Assembly (NCBI RefSeq): GCF_002813455.1
Contig: NZ_PHHE01000001.1
Location: 1,488,001 to 1,552,000 of the forward strand
Reading direction: 5' to 3'
Length of the DNA: 64,000 bases
Source of the DNA: Pseudomonas baetica
GTDB taxonomy: Bacteria > Pseudomonadota > Gammaproteobacteria > Pseudomonadales > Pseudomonadaceae
Shown: positions 1 to 8,913 of the stretch, piece after piece
Numbering within the stretch: position 1 is the first letter of the stretch
Layout: the number at the start of each line of letters is the position of its first letter
Position numbers and translations under genes: made by a program
The notes under the pieces: generated by a model
What the model saw: only the letters and a program-made list of their open reading frames with translations
Told to the model about the DNA's origin: nothing
Database searches by the model: none

Positions 1-1
1 T

Positions 2-367
2 AAAGGCCAGACCTCGCAACAAACCCAGATCGACATCAACGACTGCCACTCCATCGCTTCGACTTCAACGACTTCAACGCCCCAAGCGGGTGGTCGTCTG
101 AAGGGGGCCGCTGTCGGTGCCGCCGCCGGAGCAGCAGGTTCTGAAGTCCGCGGCCGTCAACACGACGAGGTTTATGACCGCGTCGACGATGATCGCAAAC
201 AGGATTACCGACAGAACCGTGCCCAGCAAACCGCCGCAGCCGGCGCGGTAGTCGGTGGGTCTCGACAGCGGCAAGAGCGTCGCGCGCAGAACAAGACCAA
301 CGCAGCGGCGAGCTCCAGTGCCTACACCGGGTGTCTGCAAGGGCGCGGCTATCAGGTCACGCCTTGA
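2..367 (+). CDS. Glycine-zipper family protein, 5' end missing
   Basis: The reading frame is open from the window edge to a TGA at 365-367, so the N-terminus lies outside. The visible part has an Ala/Gly-rich zipper-like stretch (KGAAVGAAAGAAGSE) followed by a charged, Gln/Arg-rich segment and a second short AAAGAVVGG stretch. It ends in CLQGRGYQVTP, typical of the YMGG-like glycine-zipper proteins of pseudomonads. These are usually small envelope lipoproteins of unknown function; whether this one has a lipobox cannot be seen. It converges on the next gene with a 16-bp overlap of the 3' ends. Confidence 0.7.
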   Translation, partial: KGQTSQQTQIDINDCHSIASTSTTSTPQAGGRLKGAAVGAAAGAAGSEVRGRQHDEVYDRVDDDRKQDYRQNRAQQTAAAGAVVGGSRQRQERRAQNKTNAAASSSAYTGCLQGRGYQVTP

Positions 368-1377
368 CGCTGGGGTTTGTGCGCTTCGAGCAGGTGCATC
401 ATCAGCGCGCTGTAAAGCGTCACCAGAATGAACAGGCCCATGCGCACGGCGAAGGCTGTGTAGACGTCTTTGCCGGCGGCACTGTCCTGTACTGATTGGC
501 CGAGCAGGATGATCATCGTCACCAGGGTGTTGAGCCAGAAGCCCGGACTGAACCGCGTCGGACTAAGGCGATAGAGTTTGCGTGCCAGCCACAGCCCGAA
601 CAGCAGCATCCACAAAAAGAACATCCACAGGTGCACGAACAGGCTCAAGCCACACCAGAGCAGCACTGCCAACACACCGGCGAGCAGGGTGGAGCCAAGC
701 AATTCACGGCCGGCGTGATGGGTCTGGGTGGTGGAGCTTTGTTGGCCGAGGCTGACGGCTTTGAGGATGATCGGCATGTAACTGGCCGGGTCGCTCAGGG
801 CCAGCAGAAACGTCGGCAGCACGATCAGCGTGGCGCGCAGGGCTACGCGCGGGACTTCGTCGGCAGGCATGGCCGGTGGCTTGGGCGGGACGGGGCTATC
901 AGGCCGCTCAGGAAACAGCGCGTGGCTGACACCGACCACCGCCACCGCCAGTAACAGGCCTTTGACGAGGGCGCCGATGACCGCCACTGCCAGATCGAAT
1001 TCGGCAAACCCGGCGGCGGAGATCATGGTCATGCCGATCACCAGAAACATCACGATCAGCGCGTTGCCACCGCGCAAGCCAAAGCGAAACACCAGAAACA
1101 AACCGAGGCCGATCAACAGCACGCCGCTCACCGGGTAATAACGCAGCAGCGGCACCAGCAGCAGGCCGATGCTCGTCGTCAGCGCCGCGACCAACGCCAG
1201 CACCAACGCGCCTTTCAACGGCAATGGCCGCGGCAGACTGGCCAGCAGCAACACCGCCAGCACTGGCGAGATAAACGCCAGCGGCAACGCCAGCGCATAA
1301 CTGGCGGCGGTGCACAGCGCGGTGCCGAACGCCAGGCGCAAGGCCCGCTGCGCCGGGACGCTGCGTTCAGTAGGCAT
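352..1377 (-). CDS. DUF2955 (FUSC-like) inner-membrane protein of an efflux system
   Basis: A 341-residue, very hydrophobic protein. It has about five closely spaced membrane segments in the first 155 residues, a Pro-rich soluble linker (around ERPDSPVPPKPP) and a second membrane block. This is the duplicated architecture of DUF2955/FUSC proteins, which resemble aromatic-acid exporters of the AaeB type. It is the last gene of a three-gene operon: its start overlaps the HlyD gene by 11 bp. The operon order (outer-membrane factor, adaptor, membrane protein) suggests the membrane component of a tripartite pump. The substrate cannot be inferred. Confidence 0.82.
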   Translation of the reverse strand: MPTERSVPAQRALRLAFGTALCTAASYALALPLAFISPVLAVLLLASLPRPLPLKGALVLALVAALTTSIGLLLVPLLRYYPVSGVLLIGLGLFLVFRFGLRGGNALIVMFLVIGMTMISAAGFAEFDLAVAVIGALVKGLLLAVAVVGVSHALFPERPDSPVPPKPPAMPADEVPRVALRATLIVLPTFLLALSDPASYMPIILKAVSLGQQSSTTQTHHAGRELLGSTLLAGVLAVLLWCGLSLFVHLWMFFLWMLLFGLWLARKLYRLSPTRFSPGFWLNTLVTMIILLGQSVQDSAAGKDVYTAFAVRMGLFILVTLYSALMMHLLEAHKPQRQGVT

Positions 1378-2491
1378 ACGACAGCCAGCTCATCAGGCCG
1401 AAAAACAAACGCCCCAACGGATTGAGCGGATTGCCCTCGGTAGGAAAGGCCATGACTTCAGCCTGGCCGCCGGCACGAATCGCGCGGCTGTCGACGAGGC
1501 GTTTCTTTGCCTCTTCCGTGAACTCGATGATCACCGGAAAACGCTGCGCCGGACGCAACCAGTCACGGCTGTTCTGAATGCTCGGCAGGGTGCCCGGCGC
1601 CGGGGTCTGGCCGACGCTGACACCATAGCCGACGCTGCGCACCCGGCCGTCGAGGACTTCGCCGGGCAGCGCATCCAGAACGATCGAAACCGGCGTTCCG
1701 GGCTGCACGCGGCCGAGGTTGTTCTCGGTGAGGTCGGCGCTGATCCACACGTCATGAATCGCGATCAAGGTCATCAGCGGGCTACCGGCGGCGGTGAACT
1801 GGCCGACGTCGGTGCGCAGATCAGTGATCAACCCGGCCGAACGGGCGCCGATGCGGGTGTTGGCCAAGTCCAGTTCAGCTTTGGCCAGTGCCGAGGCAGC
1901 GCTGCGCAACTGGGCGTTGGTGTCGGTGTTGCCGCCTTCCTGCTCTTGTGCGCGCTGTACTTCGGCGCGGGCAGCGGCGACTTGGGCGACCGCTTGTTCG
2001 CGGTTGGCTCGCGATACCTCAAGAAGACGGACAGAGACGGTGCCCGGGTCCTGTTTGTACAAACCTTCCAGACGTTGATTGTCCTGCCGCGCCTTGAGTT
2101 CATTGGCTTGTGCTGCTCGCAACGATGCCTGCGCCGAGGCGATGCCGGCGGTGCTGGCGCCGACCTGACGACGGGTCGATTCCAGATCGGCTTTCGCCCG
2201 ATCCACGGCGATTTGCAGCGGCTGCGGGTCGAGTTCGAAAAGAATATCGCCAGCCTTCACATCCTGATTGTTGCGCACGTTGACCCGGATCACCCGACCG
2301 GCGACTTCCGCCGCCACCGGAATCACGAACGCACCGACCCGCGCCTGCTGGGTGTAGGGCGTGTAGCGGTCGGCGAGCAGGTACCAGGCCAGGCTCAGTA
2401 CGATCAGCAATAGCACCCAGCGGATGCCTTTTTTTGCCGGATCAGCCTGGGCAGGCGCGGGGGCCGGGGCGGGTGGCGCGGCTTCAGTCAT
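1367..2491 (-). CDS. HlyD/EmrA-family periplasmic adaptor (membrane fusion protein)
   Basis: 374 residues. A single N-terminal membrane anchor (about residues 24-42, after a Pro/Ala-rich cytoplasmic start) is followed by a biotinyl-lipoyl-like beta domain (VAAEVAGRVIRVNVRNNQDVKAG). Next come a long Ala/Gln/Arg-rich coiled-coil hairpin (about 85-210), then a second lipoyl half and beta-barrel (SAGLITDLRTDVGQ, DVWISADLTENN). This is the standard order of EmrA/AaeA adaptors, which link an inner-membrane pump to an outer-membrane channel. It overlaps the outer-membrane gene by 8 bp and DUF2955 by 11 bp, so the three are probably translationally coupled. Confidence 0.9.
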   Translation of the reverse strand: MTEAAPPAPAPAPAQADPAKKGIRWVLLLIVLSLAWYLLADRYTPYTQQARVGAFVIPVAAEVAGRVIRVNVRNNQDVKAGDILFELDPQPLQIAVDRAKADLESTRRQVGASTAGIASAQASLRAAQANELKARQDNQRLEGLYKQDPGTVSVRLLEVSRANREQAVAQVAAARAEVQRAQEQEGGNTDTNAQLRSAASALAKAELDLANTRIGARSAGLITDLRTDVGQFTAAGSPLMTLIAIHDVWISADLTENNLGRVQPGTPVSIVLDALPGEVLDGRVRSVGYGVSVGQTPAPGTLPSIQNSRDWLRPAQRFPVIIEFTEEAKKRLVDSRAIRAGGQAEVMAFPTEGNPLNPLGRLFFGLMSWLSYAY

Positions 2492-4037
2492 GACGGGTTA
2501 CCTGCGATGGAAGGGGATACGCCGGTTGGGCGGGCGGCGCGCTGAGCAAATCGCCCCAGTTAGTGCGTTGCTGCATCTGTTGCCGGGTCGGCTCATCGAC
2601 CTGCGGCGCATGGCTTTGCCAGCCGCCGCCGAGGGCTTTATACAGGGCGATCAGGTTGCTCACGGCGTTGCTGCGGCTGACCAGATAGTTGTCCTGCAAT
2701 TCGAGCAGGGCGCGTTGCGCGTCGAGCACCCGCTGAAAGTCGGAATAACCTTCGCGGTATTGCGTGTTGGCCAGCACCAGCGAACGACGCGCAGCGCCTT
2801 CGGCCTCGCGCAGAATGCGTTCGCGCTCCAGTGCTTTGCTCAAGCCGCTGGCGGCATCGTCGGCTTCGCGCGCAGCTTGGCGGACCTTGTCGCGATAGGT
2901 TTCGATCAGTTGCTGCAAACGCGCGTCCTGCACCCGTATGTTGTTGCGGATGCGGCCGTAATCGAAGATGTTCCAGCGCAGGCTCGGGCCACCAATCAGA
3001 TCGAGACTGCGCGGCGTGGCGCCGAGGGTATCGCTGGACCAGACGATGCTGCCGAGCAAGGTCAGCGACGGATACAGATCGGTTTCGGCGACACCGACCA
3101 GCGCCGATTGCGCAGCAACATTCAGTTCCGCCGCGCGTATGTCCGGACGACGCAACAGCAGGTTGGCCGGGACGTCTTGCAGCACGGCGCGATCGAGTAA
3201 GGGAATCAGCCCCGGTTGCTCGGCCAGCAACGCCGCGCCACCGGGTGGCTGGCCGACTAAAACCGCCAAAGCGTTGCGGGTGCGCAGGACTTGATCTTCG
3301 AATGCGGGGAGGCTGCTGAGCGTGCCGAGGTATTGGGTTTTCGCCTGTTGCAGGTCGAGTTCGGCCGTCTGGCCGCTGTTGAAGAGTTTTTCGGTGATTT
3401 CAAAATTGCGCTTCTGCTGGACAGCGTTTTCCCGGGCGACGCGCAGGCGTGCTTCGGTGGTGCGCAGGGAGAAGTAGGTGTCGGCGACTTGCGCGCGCAG
3501 CAGCACGAGAGCGTCTTCGTAGTTGGCCTGGGCGGCGAAGTAACTGGCGTCGGACGATTCGATGGCGCGGCTGAAGCGGCCCCAGAAATCCAGCTCCCAA
3601 CCGACATCGAACGCGGCGCTGTGTTGCCAGAAATGAAGATCCTGCGGGTTGTTGCCGCCGGACTGATGGCGGTCGACATACAGGCTGTCGACGCCGACCT
3701 GTTGCAGTTGCGGGTAGCGCCCGCTTTCGGCTATGCCCAATTGGGCGCGAGCTTCAAGCACTCGCAGCCCGGCGATTTTCAGGCTGCTGTTGTGCGCATC
3801 GGCTTCGGCAATCAGTCGATCAAGCACGGGGTCGGCGAACACTTGCCACCATTGGCGCAGATCCGTTTGGGCGGCACGTTCGCTGGCTTGTTCCAGCGCC
3901 GCGCTGTTCCATTGCTTGCTCCACGTCTCGGCGGGAGGCTCAAAGTCCGGCCCCAGGCGCACGCAGCCGCTGAAACTCAAGGCGACAAGCAACAACAGAT
4001 GACCGGGCCGCGTCAGCGGGGCTGTTGTCGAAGGCAT
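2484..4037 (-). CDS. Outer-membrane efflux lipoprotein, NodT/OprM family
   Basis: 517 residues from the ATG at 4037, chosen over an upstream in-frame ATG because an AGGGA lies at a good distance and the N-terminus then becomes a lipoprotein signal. The signal is a short charged start and a hydrophobic stretch ending in LSFSGC, with Cys as the lipidated residue. The body has the duplicated alpha-helical/beta-barrel layout of TolC-like factors (LRQWWQVFADPVLDRLI near the start, RRPDIRAAELNVAAQSA in the second half). It is the first gene of the efflux operon and divergent from the gene at 4158, so the promoter should lie in 4038-4157. Confidence 0.92.
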   Translation of the reverse strand: MPSTTAPLTRPGHLLLLVALSFSGCVRLGPDFEPPAETWSKQWNSAALEQASERAAQTDLRQWWQVFADPVLDRLIAEADAHNSSLKIAGLRVLEARAQLGIAESGRYPQLQQVGVDSLYVDRHQSGGNNPQDLHFWQHSAAFDVGWELDFWGRFSRAIESSDASYFAAQANYEDALVLLRAQVADTYFSLRTTEARLRVARENAVQQKRNFEITEKLFNSGQTAELDLQQAKTQYLGTLSSLPAFEDQVLRTRNALAVLVGQPPGGAALLAEQPGLIPLLDRAVLQDVPANLLLRRPDIRAAELNVAAQSALVGVAETDLYPSLTLLGSIVWSSDTLGATPRSLDLIGGPSLRWNIFDYGRIRNNIRVQDARLQQLIETYRDKVRQAAREADDAASGLSKALERERILREAEGAARRSLVLANTQYREGYSDFQRVLDAQRALLELQDNYLVSRSNAVSNLIALYKALGGGWQSHAPQVDEPTRQQMQQRTNWGDLLSAPPAQPAYPLPSQVTRHD

Positions 4038-4157
4038 TGCGTTATGTCCCTGACCCGCAAATATCAGTGGAGCATAGACGGCGAATTGCAAATTGTTCGG
4101 GCGAATCTGCTGCTACGCTTTTCAGGCATCAGCCCCCACCCAAACAGGTACGAGACC

Positions 4158-4676
4158 ATGGAAACTGCTCAAGATCCGCTGACACCGGCTCCCGCTGCCA
4201 CCTGGCGCTTCAAGGTCGGTGTGGCGATCATCTGCCTGATGCTTGGCTCGTGGCTGATGGTGCCGTTGGCCGCCGCCCTCGATGTACCCGGCTCGAAAGT
4301 CGCGGCGCTGACCGGCGTGCTGTTCATCAGTAACAAGGTGTTGTTGCTGGTGGTCATCGCGGTGATGGGCAAGGCCGGGTTCGCTGAACTCAAACGCACG
4401 ATTGGCCGGCATGTCTCGGGGATGCTGCCGACGCCTGTCGCGGAAGTCTCGCCGCTGCGGCATCGGGTGGGCGTGGTGATGTTTTGCCTGCCGTTGCTCA
4501 CCTCATTTCTGGAACCGTATTTCGACAACTTCTGGCCGGGGCTGAGGCCCAATCTGTGGCAACTGCAATTGCTTGGGGATCTGATGTTTATTGGCAGCTT
4601 TTTTGTGCTCGGCGGGAATTTCTGGGAGAAGGCGCATGCGTTGTTTGTGCGTACCGCGCGGGTGGTGTCGGTTTGA
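4158..4676 (+). CDS. Small integral membrane protein (transporter-suffix type)
   Basis: 172 residues with four clear hydrophobic segments (about 20-42, 50-72, 100-118, 135-155) and a Pro/Ala-rich cytoplasmic N-terminus. It has the FWPGLRPNLWQLQLLGDLMFIGSFFVLGG-like end (about residues 126-158) seen in proteins annotated as transporter-suffix-domain proteins in pseudomonads. Start is the ATG after CAGGTACGAGACC. It is divergent from the efflux operon; there is no direct evidence that it acts with it. Function unknown. Confidence 0.7.
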   Translation: METAQDPLTPAPAATWRFKVGVAIICLMLGSWLMVPLAAALDVPGSKVAALTGVLFISNKVLLLVVIAVMGKAGFAELKRTIGRHVSGMLPTPVAEVSPLRHRVGVVMFCLPLLTSFLEPYFDNFWPGLRPNLWQLQLLGDLMFIGSFFVLGGNFWEKAHALFVRTARVVSV

Positions 4677-4680
4677 TGCC

Positions 4681-4749
4681 TCAGGCGTGACCCAAGGCAA
4701 TCGCGAACGACACGACGATCATGCAAGCAAACGCGAAATTGAGATTCAT
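4681..4749 (-). CDS. Possible 22-residue membrane peptide
   Basis: A short open frame (MNLNFAFACMIVVSFAIALGH and one more residue) that is almost entirely one hydrophobic segment, the composition expected of a single-pass micropeptide. The only Shine-Dalgarno-like sequence is AGGA about ten bases upstream of the ATG. It lies just after the small membrane protein, in convergent orientation, in an otherwise empty gap before the DeoR-type gene. Support is weak: no family is recognised. Confidence 0.2.
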   Translation of the reverse strand: MNLNFAFACMIVVSFAIALGHA

Positions 4750-4929
4750 AAGGTGGTCATCCTGAGCCTGTTGAGGGTGGGGCCATTCTGAACAGGCTGA
4801 ATGCAAAGGAAAAATTCGCCTTGCTGATTCCAGTGATCGAAACAATTGATACCTGCCTGTTTGTGTTTGCCCGAGGCTTTGGCTAATCTCAGCGAAAACC
4901 TGCAATTACAAGCATAAACAGGCATAACC

Positions 4930-5715
4930 ATGCACGATCATTCGGTTACCGAACTCCCATCCCTGCGTCGGCAGAAAATCCTCCTGATCCTCGAACGCGA
5001 CGGCAAGGTCATGGCGTCCGAGTTGAGCCAGCACTTCGCCGTGTCCGAAGACACCATCCGCCGCGACCTCGCCGAACTGGATAATGCCGGCCTGGTGCAA
5101 CGGGTACACGGTGGTGCCTTGCCAAGGCCGAAGGACACCGGCAAGGACTACTTCACCCGCATCAGTGAAACCGATGAGGTAAAGACGCGCCTGGCGCAAC
5201 TCGCCGCCGGGCGGGTGAAGGATGGCCAGATCGTGCTGTTCGACTCCGGCACCACCACGTTGCAGATTGCGCGGTCATTGCCAGCGGATATCCGCATCAC
5301 AGCGGTGACCACCTCGCCGATGACCGCCATCACCCTCGCCGAATACAAGGGCATCAAGGTGATTCTGGCGGGCGGGCAGTTGAACCTGGCGACCATGTCG
5401 GTCAGCGGTCACGAAACGGTGCGTCTGCTGCAAAGCATCAAGGCTGACCTGCTGTTTACCGGGGTGTGCGCGATTCATCCGGAAGTGGGACTGAGTTCGC
5501 TGTATTTCGATGAGGTGCCAGTGAAGCAGGCACTGTTCGACAGTGCTGCGCAGGTGATCGCGGTGACCACGGCGGACAAGCTTGGCGCGGTCGAGCCGTT
5601 CGTGGTGACGCCGTGCACGCGGGTGCATACGCTGATTACCGAGCGACATCTGGCGTCGGGAAGTGTCGAGGATTACCGGCGGTTGGGGATTGAGGTGGAG
5701 CAGTTGCCGGATTGA
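4930..5715 (+). CDS. DeoR/GlpR-family transcriptional regulator
   Basis: 261 residues. The N-terminal winged helix-turn-helix has the family signature (RRQKILLILERDGKV, SEDTIRRDLAELDNAGLVQRVHGGA). The C-terminal DeoR sensor domain resembles sugar-phosphate isomerases (ILFDSGTTTLQIARSLP-like segment, then GG and the SSLYFDEVPVK stretch). Such proteins usually repress sugar or polyol catabolic operons and respond to a phosphorylated intermediate. No sugar operon is adjacent, so the target is unclear. The ATG follows ACAGGCATAACC. It is followed directly by a REP pair at 5741. Confidence 0.9.
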   Translation: MHDHSVTELPSLRRQKILLILERDGKVMASELSQHFAVSEDTIRRDLAELDNAGLVQRVHGGALPRPKDTGKDYFTRISETDEVKTRLAQLAAGRVKDGQIVLFDSGTTTLQIARSLPADIRITAVTTSPMTAITLAEYKGIKVILAGGQLNLATMSVSGHETVRLLQSIKADLLFTGVCAIHPEVGLSSLYFDEVPVKQALFDSAAQVIAVTTADKLGAVEPFVVTPCTRVHTLITERHLASGSVEDYRRLGIEVEQLPD

Positions 5716-5740
5716 GATTTTTACTGATGCTGCCGGCCTC

Positions 5741-5805
5741 TTCGCGAGCAGGCTCGCTCCCACATTGGAGTGCATTTCAAATGTGGGAGCGAGCCTGCTC
5801 GCGAA
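5741..5805. repeat. Inverted REP pair
   Basis: Two REP palindromes in inverted orientation around a 15-base centre. The left copy reads TTCGCGAGCAGGCTCGCTCC and the right copy is its reverse complement. The pair is arranged with the CCCACAT ends facing each other, unlike the other REPINs in the window, where the GCGAA ends face inward. It can form one long hairpin between the DeoR-type gene and the convergent oxidase and may act as a bidirectional terminator. Confidence 0.9.
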
Positions 5806-5818
5806 AGGGCCAGTGCAA

Positions 5819-7102
5819 TCAACGCAACTTTTCGAGCATCTGGTAGTACCACATCCCCGCCGCCAACAACGGGTTACCCAGCAAATCCCCCATCGGCACG
5901 CGAATGTGCGGGCACGCTGCAAACGTATCGAACTGCTCCATCTGCCCGGTGATCGCCCGGCTCATGATTTCGCCCATGATGTGCGTGGTGGCGATGCCAT
6001 GCCCGGAGTAGCCCTGGCAATACCAGACGTTGTCCGAGAGCTTGCCCAGTTGCGGGATGCGGTTGATGACGATGCCCATCGCGCAGCTCCACTGGTAGTC
6101 GATCTGCACGCCTTTGAGCGCCGGGAAGGTTTGTTCGATGCACGGGCGCAGTTCGGCGGCGATGTCGCGTGAATCCTTGCCGCTGTAGTTGGCGCCGCCG
6201 CCGAACAGCAAGCGGCCGTCGGCGGTGAGGCGGTAGTAATCGAGGACGAAACGGCAGTCGTACACCGCCAGATCCTCGGGGTTGATTTGTCTGGCCAGAT
6301 CGCCCAGCGGCGCGGTGGTGACGATGCCACCCATGGCCGGGAAGATCTTGCCCTTGAGCTGCCCCGGTTCGAGTTTGTGATAGACGTCACCGGCCAGCAT
6401 CACCTGATTGGCATCGATCTGACCGTGAGCGGTTCTCACGCCAGGCGTATCGCCGTGAATGATCTCCAGCACTTCGCTGTTTTCAAAAATCAGCGCACCG
6501 AGACTTTCCGCCGCCCGCGCTTCGCCGATGCACAGGTTGAGCGGGTGCAAATGCATGTTACGGGTGTTCTTGATGGCGCCGTGGTAGAGGTCGCTTTGCA
6601 GCAGATCGCGCACCTGGCTGCGGTCGAGCAGGCTGACGTCATCACCCAGTCCGCGTCGCACGGCTTCTTCGTAATCGCTGCGCAGACCGGTCATGTGGCT
6701 CGGTTTGTACGCTGCGTGCAGGTGACCGTGTTTGAGGTCGCACGCGATAGCGTATTTCTCGACGCGCTGTTTGATGATTTCGTGCCCGCGCCAGCGCAGG
6801 TGCCAGATGAAATCATCGACCTCGTCGCCCAGTTTCGGGCGCATCTGTTTGCGCATCGCAGCGTCGCCGGAGAGGCTGCCGGTGACTTGGCCACCATTGC
6901 GCCCGGTAGCGCCCCAGCCGATTTTGTTGCTCTCGACGATGGCGACTTTCAGGCCTTTTTCGGCGAGTTCGACGGCGGTGGCGACGCCAGTGAAACCGCC
7001 GCCGATGATCACCACATCGACTTTGTGCCGACCTTGCAGCGTCGGGTAGTCGGTGTCCTGGTTGAGGGTGGCGGTGTAGTAGGAATTGCAGCGTTCAGTC
7101 AT
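5819..7102 (-). CDS. FAD-dependent oxidoreductase, gamma-glutamylputrescine oxidase (PuuB/PauB) type
   Basis: 427 residues from the ATG at 7102; a GTG 12 bases upstream has no ribosome site. The N-terminal dinucleotide fold is clear (VDVVIIGGGFTGVATAVELA with GxGxxG), followed by GWGATGRNGGQ, typical of the DAO/GlpO-like oxidases that include PuuB. The conserved C-terminal GYSGHGIATTHIMGE FAD-contact region is present. PuuB-type enzymes oxidise gamma-glutamylated polyamines to the aldehyde. The adjacent upstream gene on the same strand encodes the matching glutamine-synthetase-like ligase, separated by a REPIN, which supports a role in polyamine catabolism. The exact polyamine is not inferable. 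Confidence 0.82.
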   Translation of the reverse strand: MTERCNSYYTATLNQDTDYPTLQGRHKVDVVIIGGGFTGVATAVELAEKGLKVAIVESNKIGWGATGRNGGQVTGSLSGDAAMRKQMRPKLGDEVDDFIWHLRWRGHEIIKQRVEKYAIACDLKHGHLHAAYKPSHMTGLRSDYEEAVRRGLGDDVSLLDRSQVRDLLQSDLYHGAIKNTRNMHLHPLNLCIGEARAAESLGALIFENSEVLEIIHGDTPGVRTAHGQIDANQVMLAGDVYHKLEPGQLKGKIFPAMGGIVTTAPLGDLARQINPEDLAVYDCRFVLDYYRLTADGRLLFGGGANYSGKDSRDIAAELRPCIEQTFPALKGVQIDYQWSCAMGIVINRIPQLGKLSDNVWYCQGYSGHGIATTHIMGEIMSRAITGQMEQFDTFAACPHIRVPMGDLLGNPLLAAGMWYYQMLEKLR

Positions 7103-7144
7103 GTCAGTGTCCACACAAAATTCGAGTTCGGTACGCGGTCCCTT

Positions 7145-7230
7145 GTGGGAGCGAGCCTGCTCGCGAAAGCGGTTCGTCAGTCACCCAAATGTTGAATGTG
7201 ACGACGCCTTCGCGAGCAGGCTCGCTCCCA
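7145..7230. repeat. REPIN (two inverted REPs)
   Basis: TGTGGGAGCGAGCCTGCTCG at the left and its exact reverse complement at the right, with the GCGAA ends facing inward around a centre that contains TGTTGAATGTG. That centre motif is shared with other REPINs in the window. It lies between the ligase and oxidase genes, which are transcribed in the same direction, and could affect transcript stability between them. Confidence 0.93.
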
Positions 7231-7248
7231 CAGGGGAGATGTGAATAT

Positions 7249-8619
7249 TCAGGCTTCGGTCAGATACCAGCGCCAATCCTGCTCACCCACTTCAGCCATG
7301 AACTGCCGGTATTCGGCACGCTTCACCGCCAGATACACCCCCAGAAATTCCTGCCCCAAGGCATCGCGCGCCCACGCTGAATTTTCCAGTGCCTGCAAAG
7401 ACGTCAGCCAATCCGTCGGCAGCAACTCCTTCGCCTGCGCATAACCATTGCCCTCGACCGGAGCGCCCGGATCAAGGTCTTCACGAATGCCCCGATGAAT
7501 GCCGGCGAGGATCGCTGCCGCCGCCAGATACGGGTTGGCATCGGCGCCGCAGATGCGGTGTTCGATGTGCCGGGTGTTGGCCGGACCGCCCGGCACGCGC
7601 AGGCTGACGGTGCGGTTGTCGACGCCCCAGGTCGGCGCCAAAGGCGCGTAGCTGTTGGCCTGGAAGCGACGATAGGAATTAGCGTTTGGGCAGAACAGCA
7701 GCAGCGTATCCAGCAACGACGCGAGCATGCCGCCAATTGCCGTGCGCAGCAGCGGCGTGCCAGCTGGATCCTCGGAAGCGAACAGATTGCGTCCTTCGGC
7801 GTCGGCGAGGCTAACGTGCATGTGCATGCCGGTACCCGCCAGATCATCGAACGGCTTGGCCATGAACGTCGCTTGCATGCCGTGCTTGTGCGCCACGGCT
7901 TTGACCAAGCGTTTGTAGCGCACCGCCTGATCCATCGCTTCCAGTGCATCGCCGTGTTCGAGGGTGATTTCTACCTGACCCGGTGCGTATTCCGAGATCG
8001 CCGTGCGCGCCGGAATACCGTGCAGTTTGCAGGCGCCGTAGAGGTCGGCGAGGAACGGCTCAATCTGCTCCAGCTCACGTAAACCGTAGACCTGGGTGTG
8101 TCGCGGTCGACCGCCGTCGGCATCCAGCGCCGGTTGCGGACGGCCGTTGTGATCGCGTTTGGCGTCGAGTAGATAGAACTCCAGCTCGCAGGCCATGACC
8201 GGGTGATAACCTTCGGCTTTGAGCGCGTCGACCACCTTGATCAGCAGATGGCGCGGGTCGGCGATGCTCGCCGGCAGGCCCTCGGTCGGGTGCATGCTGA
8301 CCTGCACGGCGGCAGTCGGAATCTGCCGCCACGGCAAGCGCACCAGACTGCCCTCCAATGGATAGGCGCGGCAGTCGATGTCGCCGACATCCCAGACCAG
8401 ACCGGAGTTTTCCACGTCCTCACCCTGAACGGTCAGACCGAGAATGGTGCTGGGCAGCGGGCGGCCGCTTTCATATACGGCGAGCAGTTCTTCACGGTGC
8501 AACAGCTTGCCGCGTGGCACGCCGTTGGCGTCGAGGATGAACAGCTCGATCATGTCGATATCGGGGTTCTGTTCAAGGAACAGGCGGGCGTCTTCGATGG
8601 CTGCGAATTTCATGGTCAA
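7249..8619 (-). CDS. Glutamine-synthetase family ligase, gamma-glutamylpolyamine synthetase (PuuA/PauA) type
   Basis: 456 residues. It has the GS beta-grasp N-terminal domain (DMIELFILDANGVPRGK) and the catalytic barrel with ELEFYLLD, the PGQVEITLEHGDAL loop, THKHGM-like AHKHGMQATFMAKP and GTGMHMHVSL. The NRTVSLRVPGG and EHRICGADANPYLA segments carry ATP/glutamate-binding residues. Length and these motifs match the GlnA-related ligases that glutamylate putrescine and longer polyamines, not housekeeping GlnA. It precedes the FAD oxidase, the next enzyme of the gamma-glutamyl pathway. A short ORF and a dyad upstream (8742-8929) may regulate it. Confidence 0.87.
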   Translation of the reverse strand: MTMKFAAIEDARLFLEQNPDIDMIELFILDANGVPRGKLLHREELLAVYESGRPLPSTILGLTVQGEDVENSGLVWDVGDIDCRAYPLEGSLVRLPWRQIPTAAVQVSMHPTEGLPASIADPRHLLIKVVDALKAEGYHPVMACELEFYLLDAKRDHNGRPQPALDADGGRPRHTQVYGLRELEQIEPFLADLYGACKLHGIPARTAISEYAPGQVEITLEHGDALEAMDQAVRYKRLVKAVAHKHGMQATFMAKPFDDLAGTGMHMHVSLADAEGRNLFASEDPAGTPLLRTAIGGMLASLLDTLLLFCPNANSYRRFQANSYAPLAPTWGVDNRTVSLRVPGGPANTRHIEHRICGADANPYLAAAAILAGIHRGIREDLDPGAPVEGNGYAQAKELLPTDWLTSLQALENSAWARDALGQEFLGVYLAVKRAEYRQFMAEVGEQDWRWYLTEA

Positions 8620-8741
8620 TCACTCACGATGGCGCCGCACAGGCGCGCAGATTCGGGCCGGACGCAGCGCGGCAATAGGCGCATGCGTCCTGGCAGGGAT
8701 ATCAAGAAGCAGGGGGCTGTCGCGTGTTTTAACGGACGCGA

Positions 8742-8831
8742 TCAGACAGGCAGGGCGATATCCGGCGGGCGTGCGGAGTGACGCAGCTTGGAGCGGCGCA
8801 GGGCCATGGGGAGATTGACGATGCGATTCAT
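8742..8831 (-). CDS. Possible 29-residue leader peptide upstream of the ligase gene
   Basis: An ATG at 8831 is preceded by AGGGG six to seven bases away, a better Shine-Dalgarno than many large genes here have. The peptide starts MNRIVNLPMALRRSKLRHSA and ends in a Pro-containing tail (ARPPDIALPV). It is strongly basic and ends about 120 bases before the glutamine-synthetase-like gene on the same strand. A TCGCGT/ACGCGA hairpin can form just after its stop. This is the layout of a translated leader, but it could equally be a chance ORF or an independent micropeptide. Confidence 0.35.
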   Translation of the reverse strand: MNRIVNLPMALRRSKLRHSARPPDIALPV

Positions 8832-8913
8832 ACGCGGCCCCTGTGACAGAGGGCGCGCAGTGCAGAGACGTTCAACGATTTTGGTTGTTGTGGTGACGTG
8901 CTCATAACGCGTG

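Noticed and set aside
2424..3200. Long plus-strand frames over the efflux operon
   Set aside because: They mirror GC-rich codons of the real minus-strand genes and have no family signature or ribosome site.
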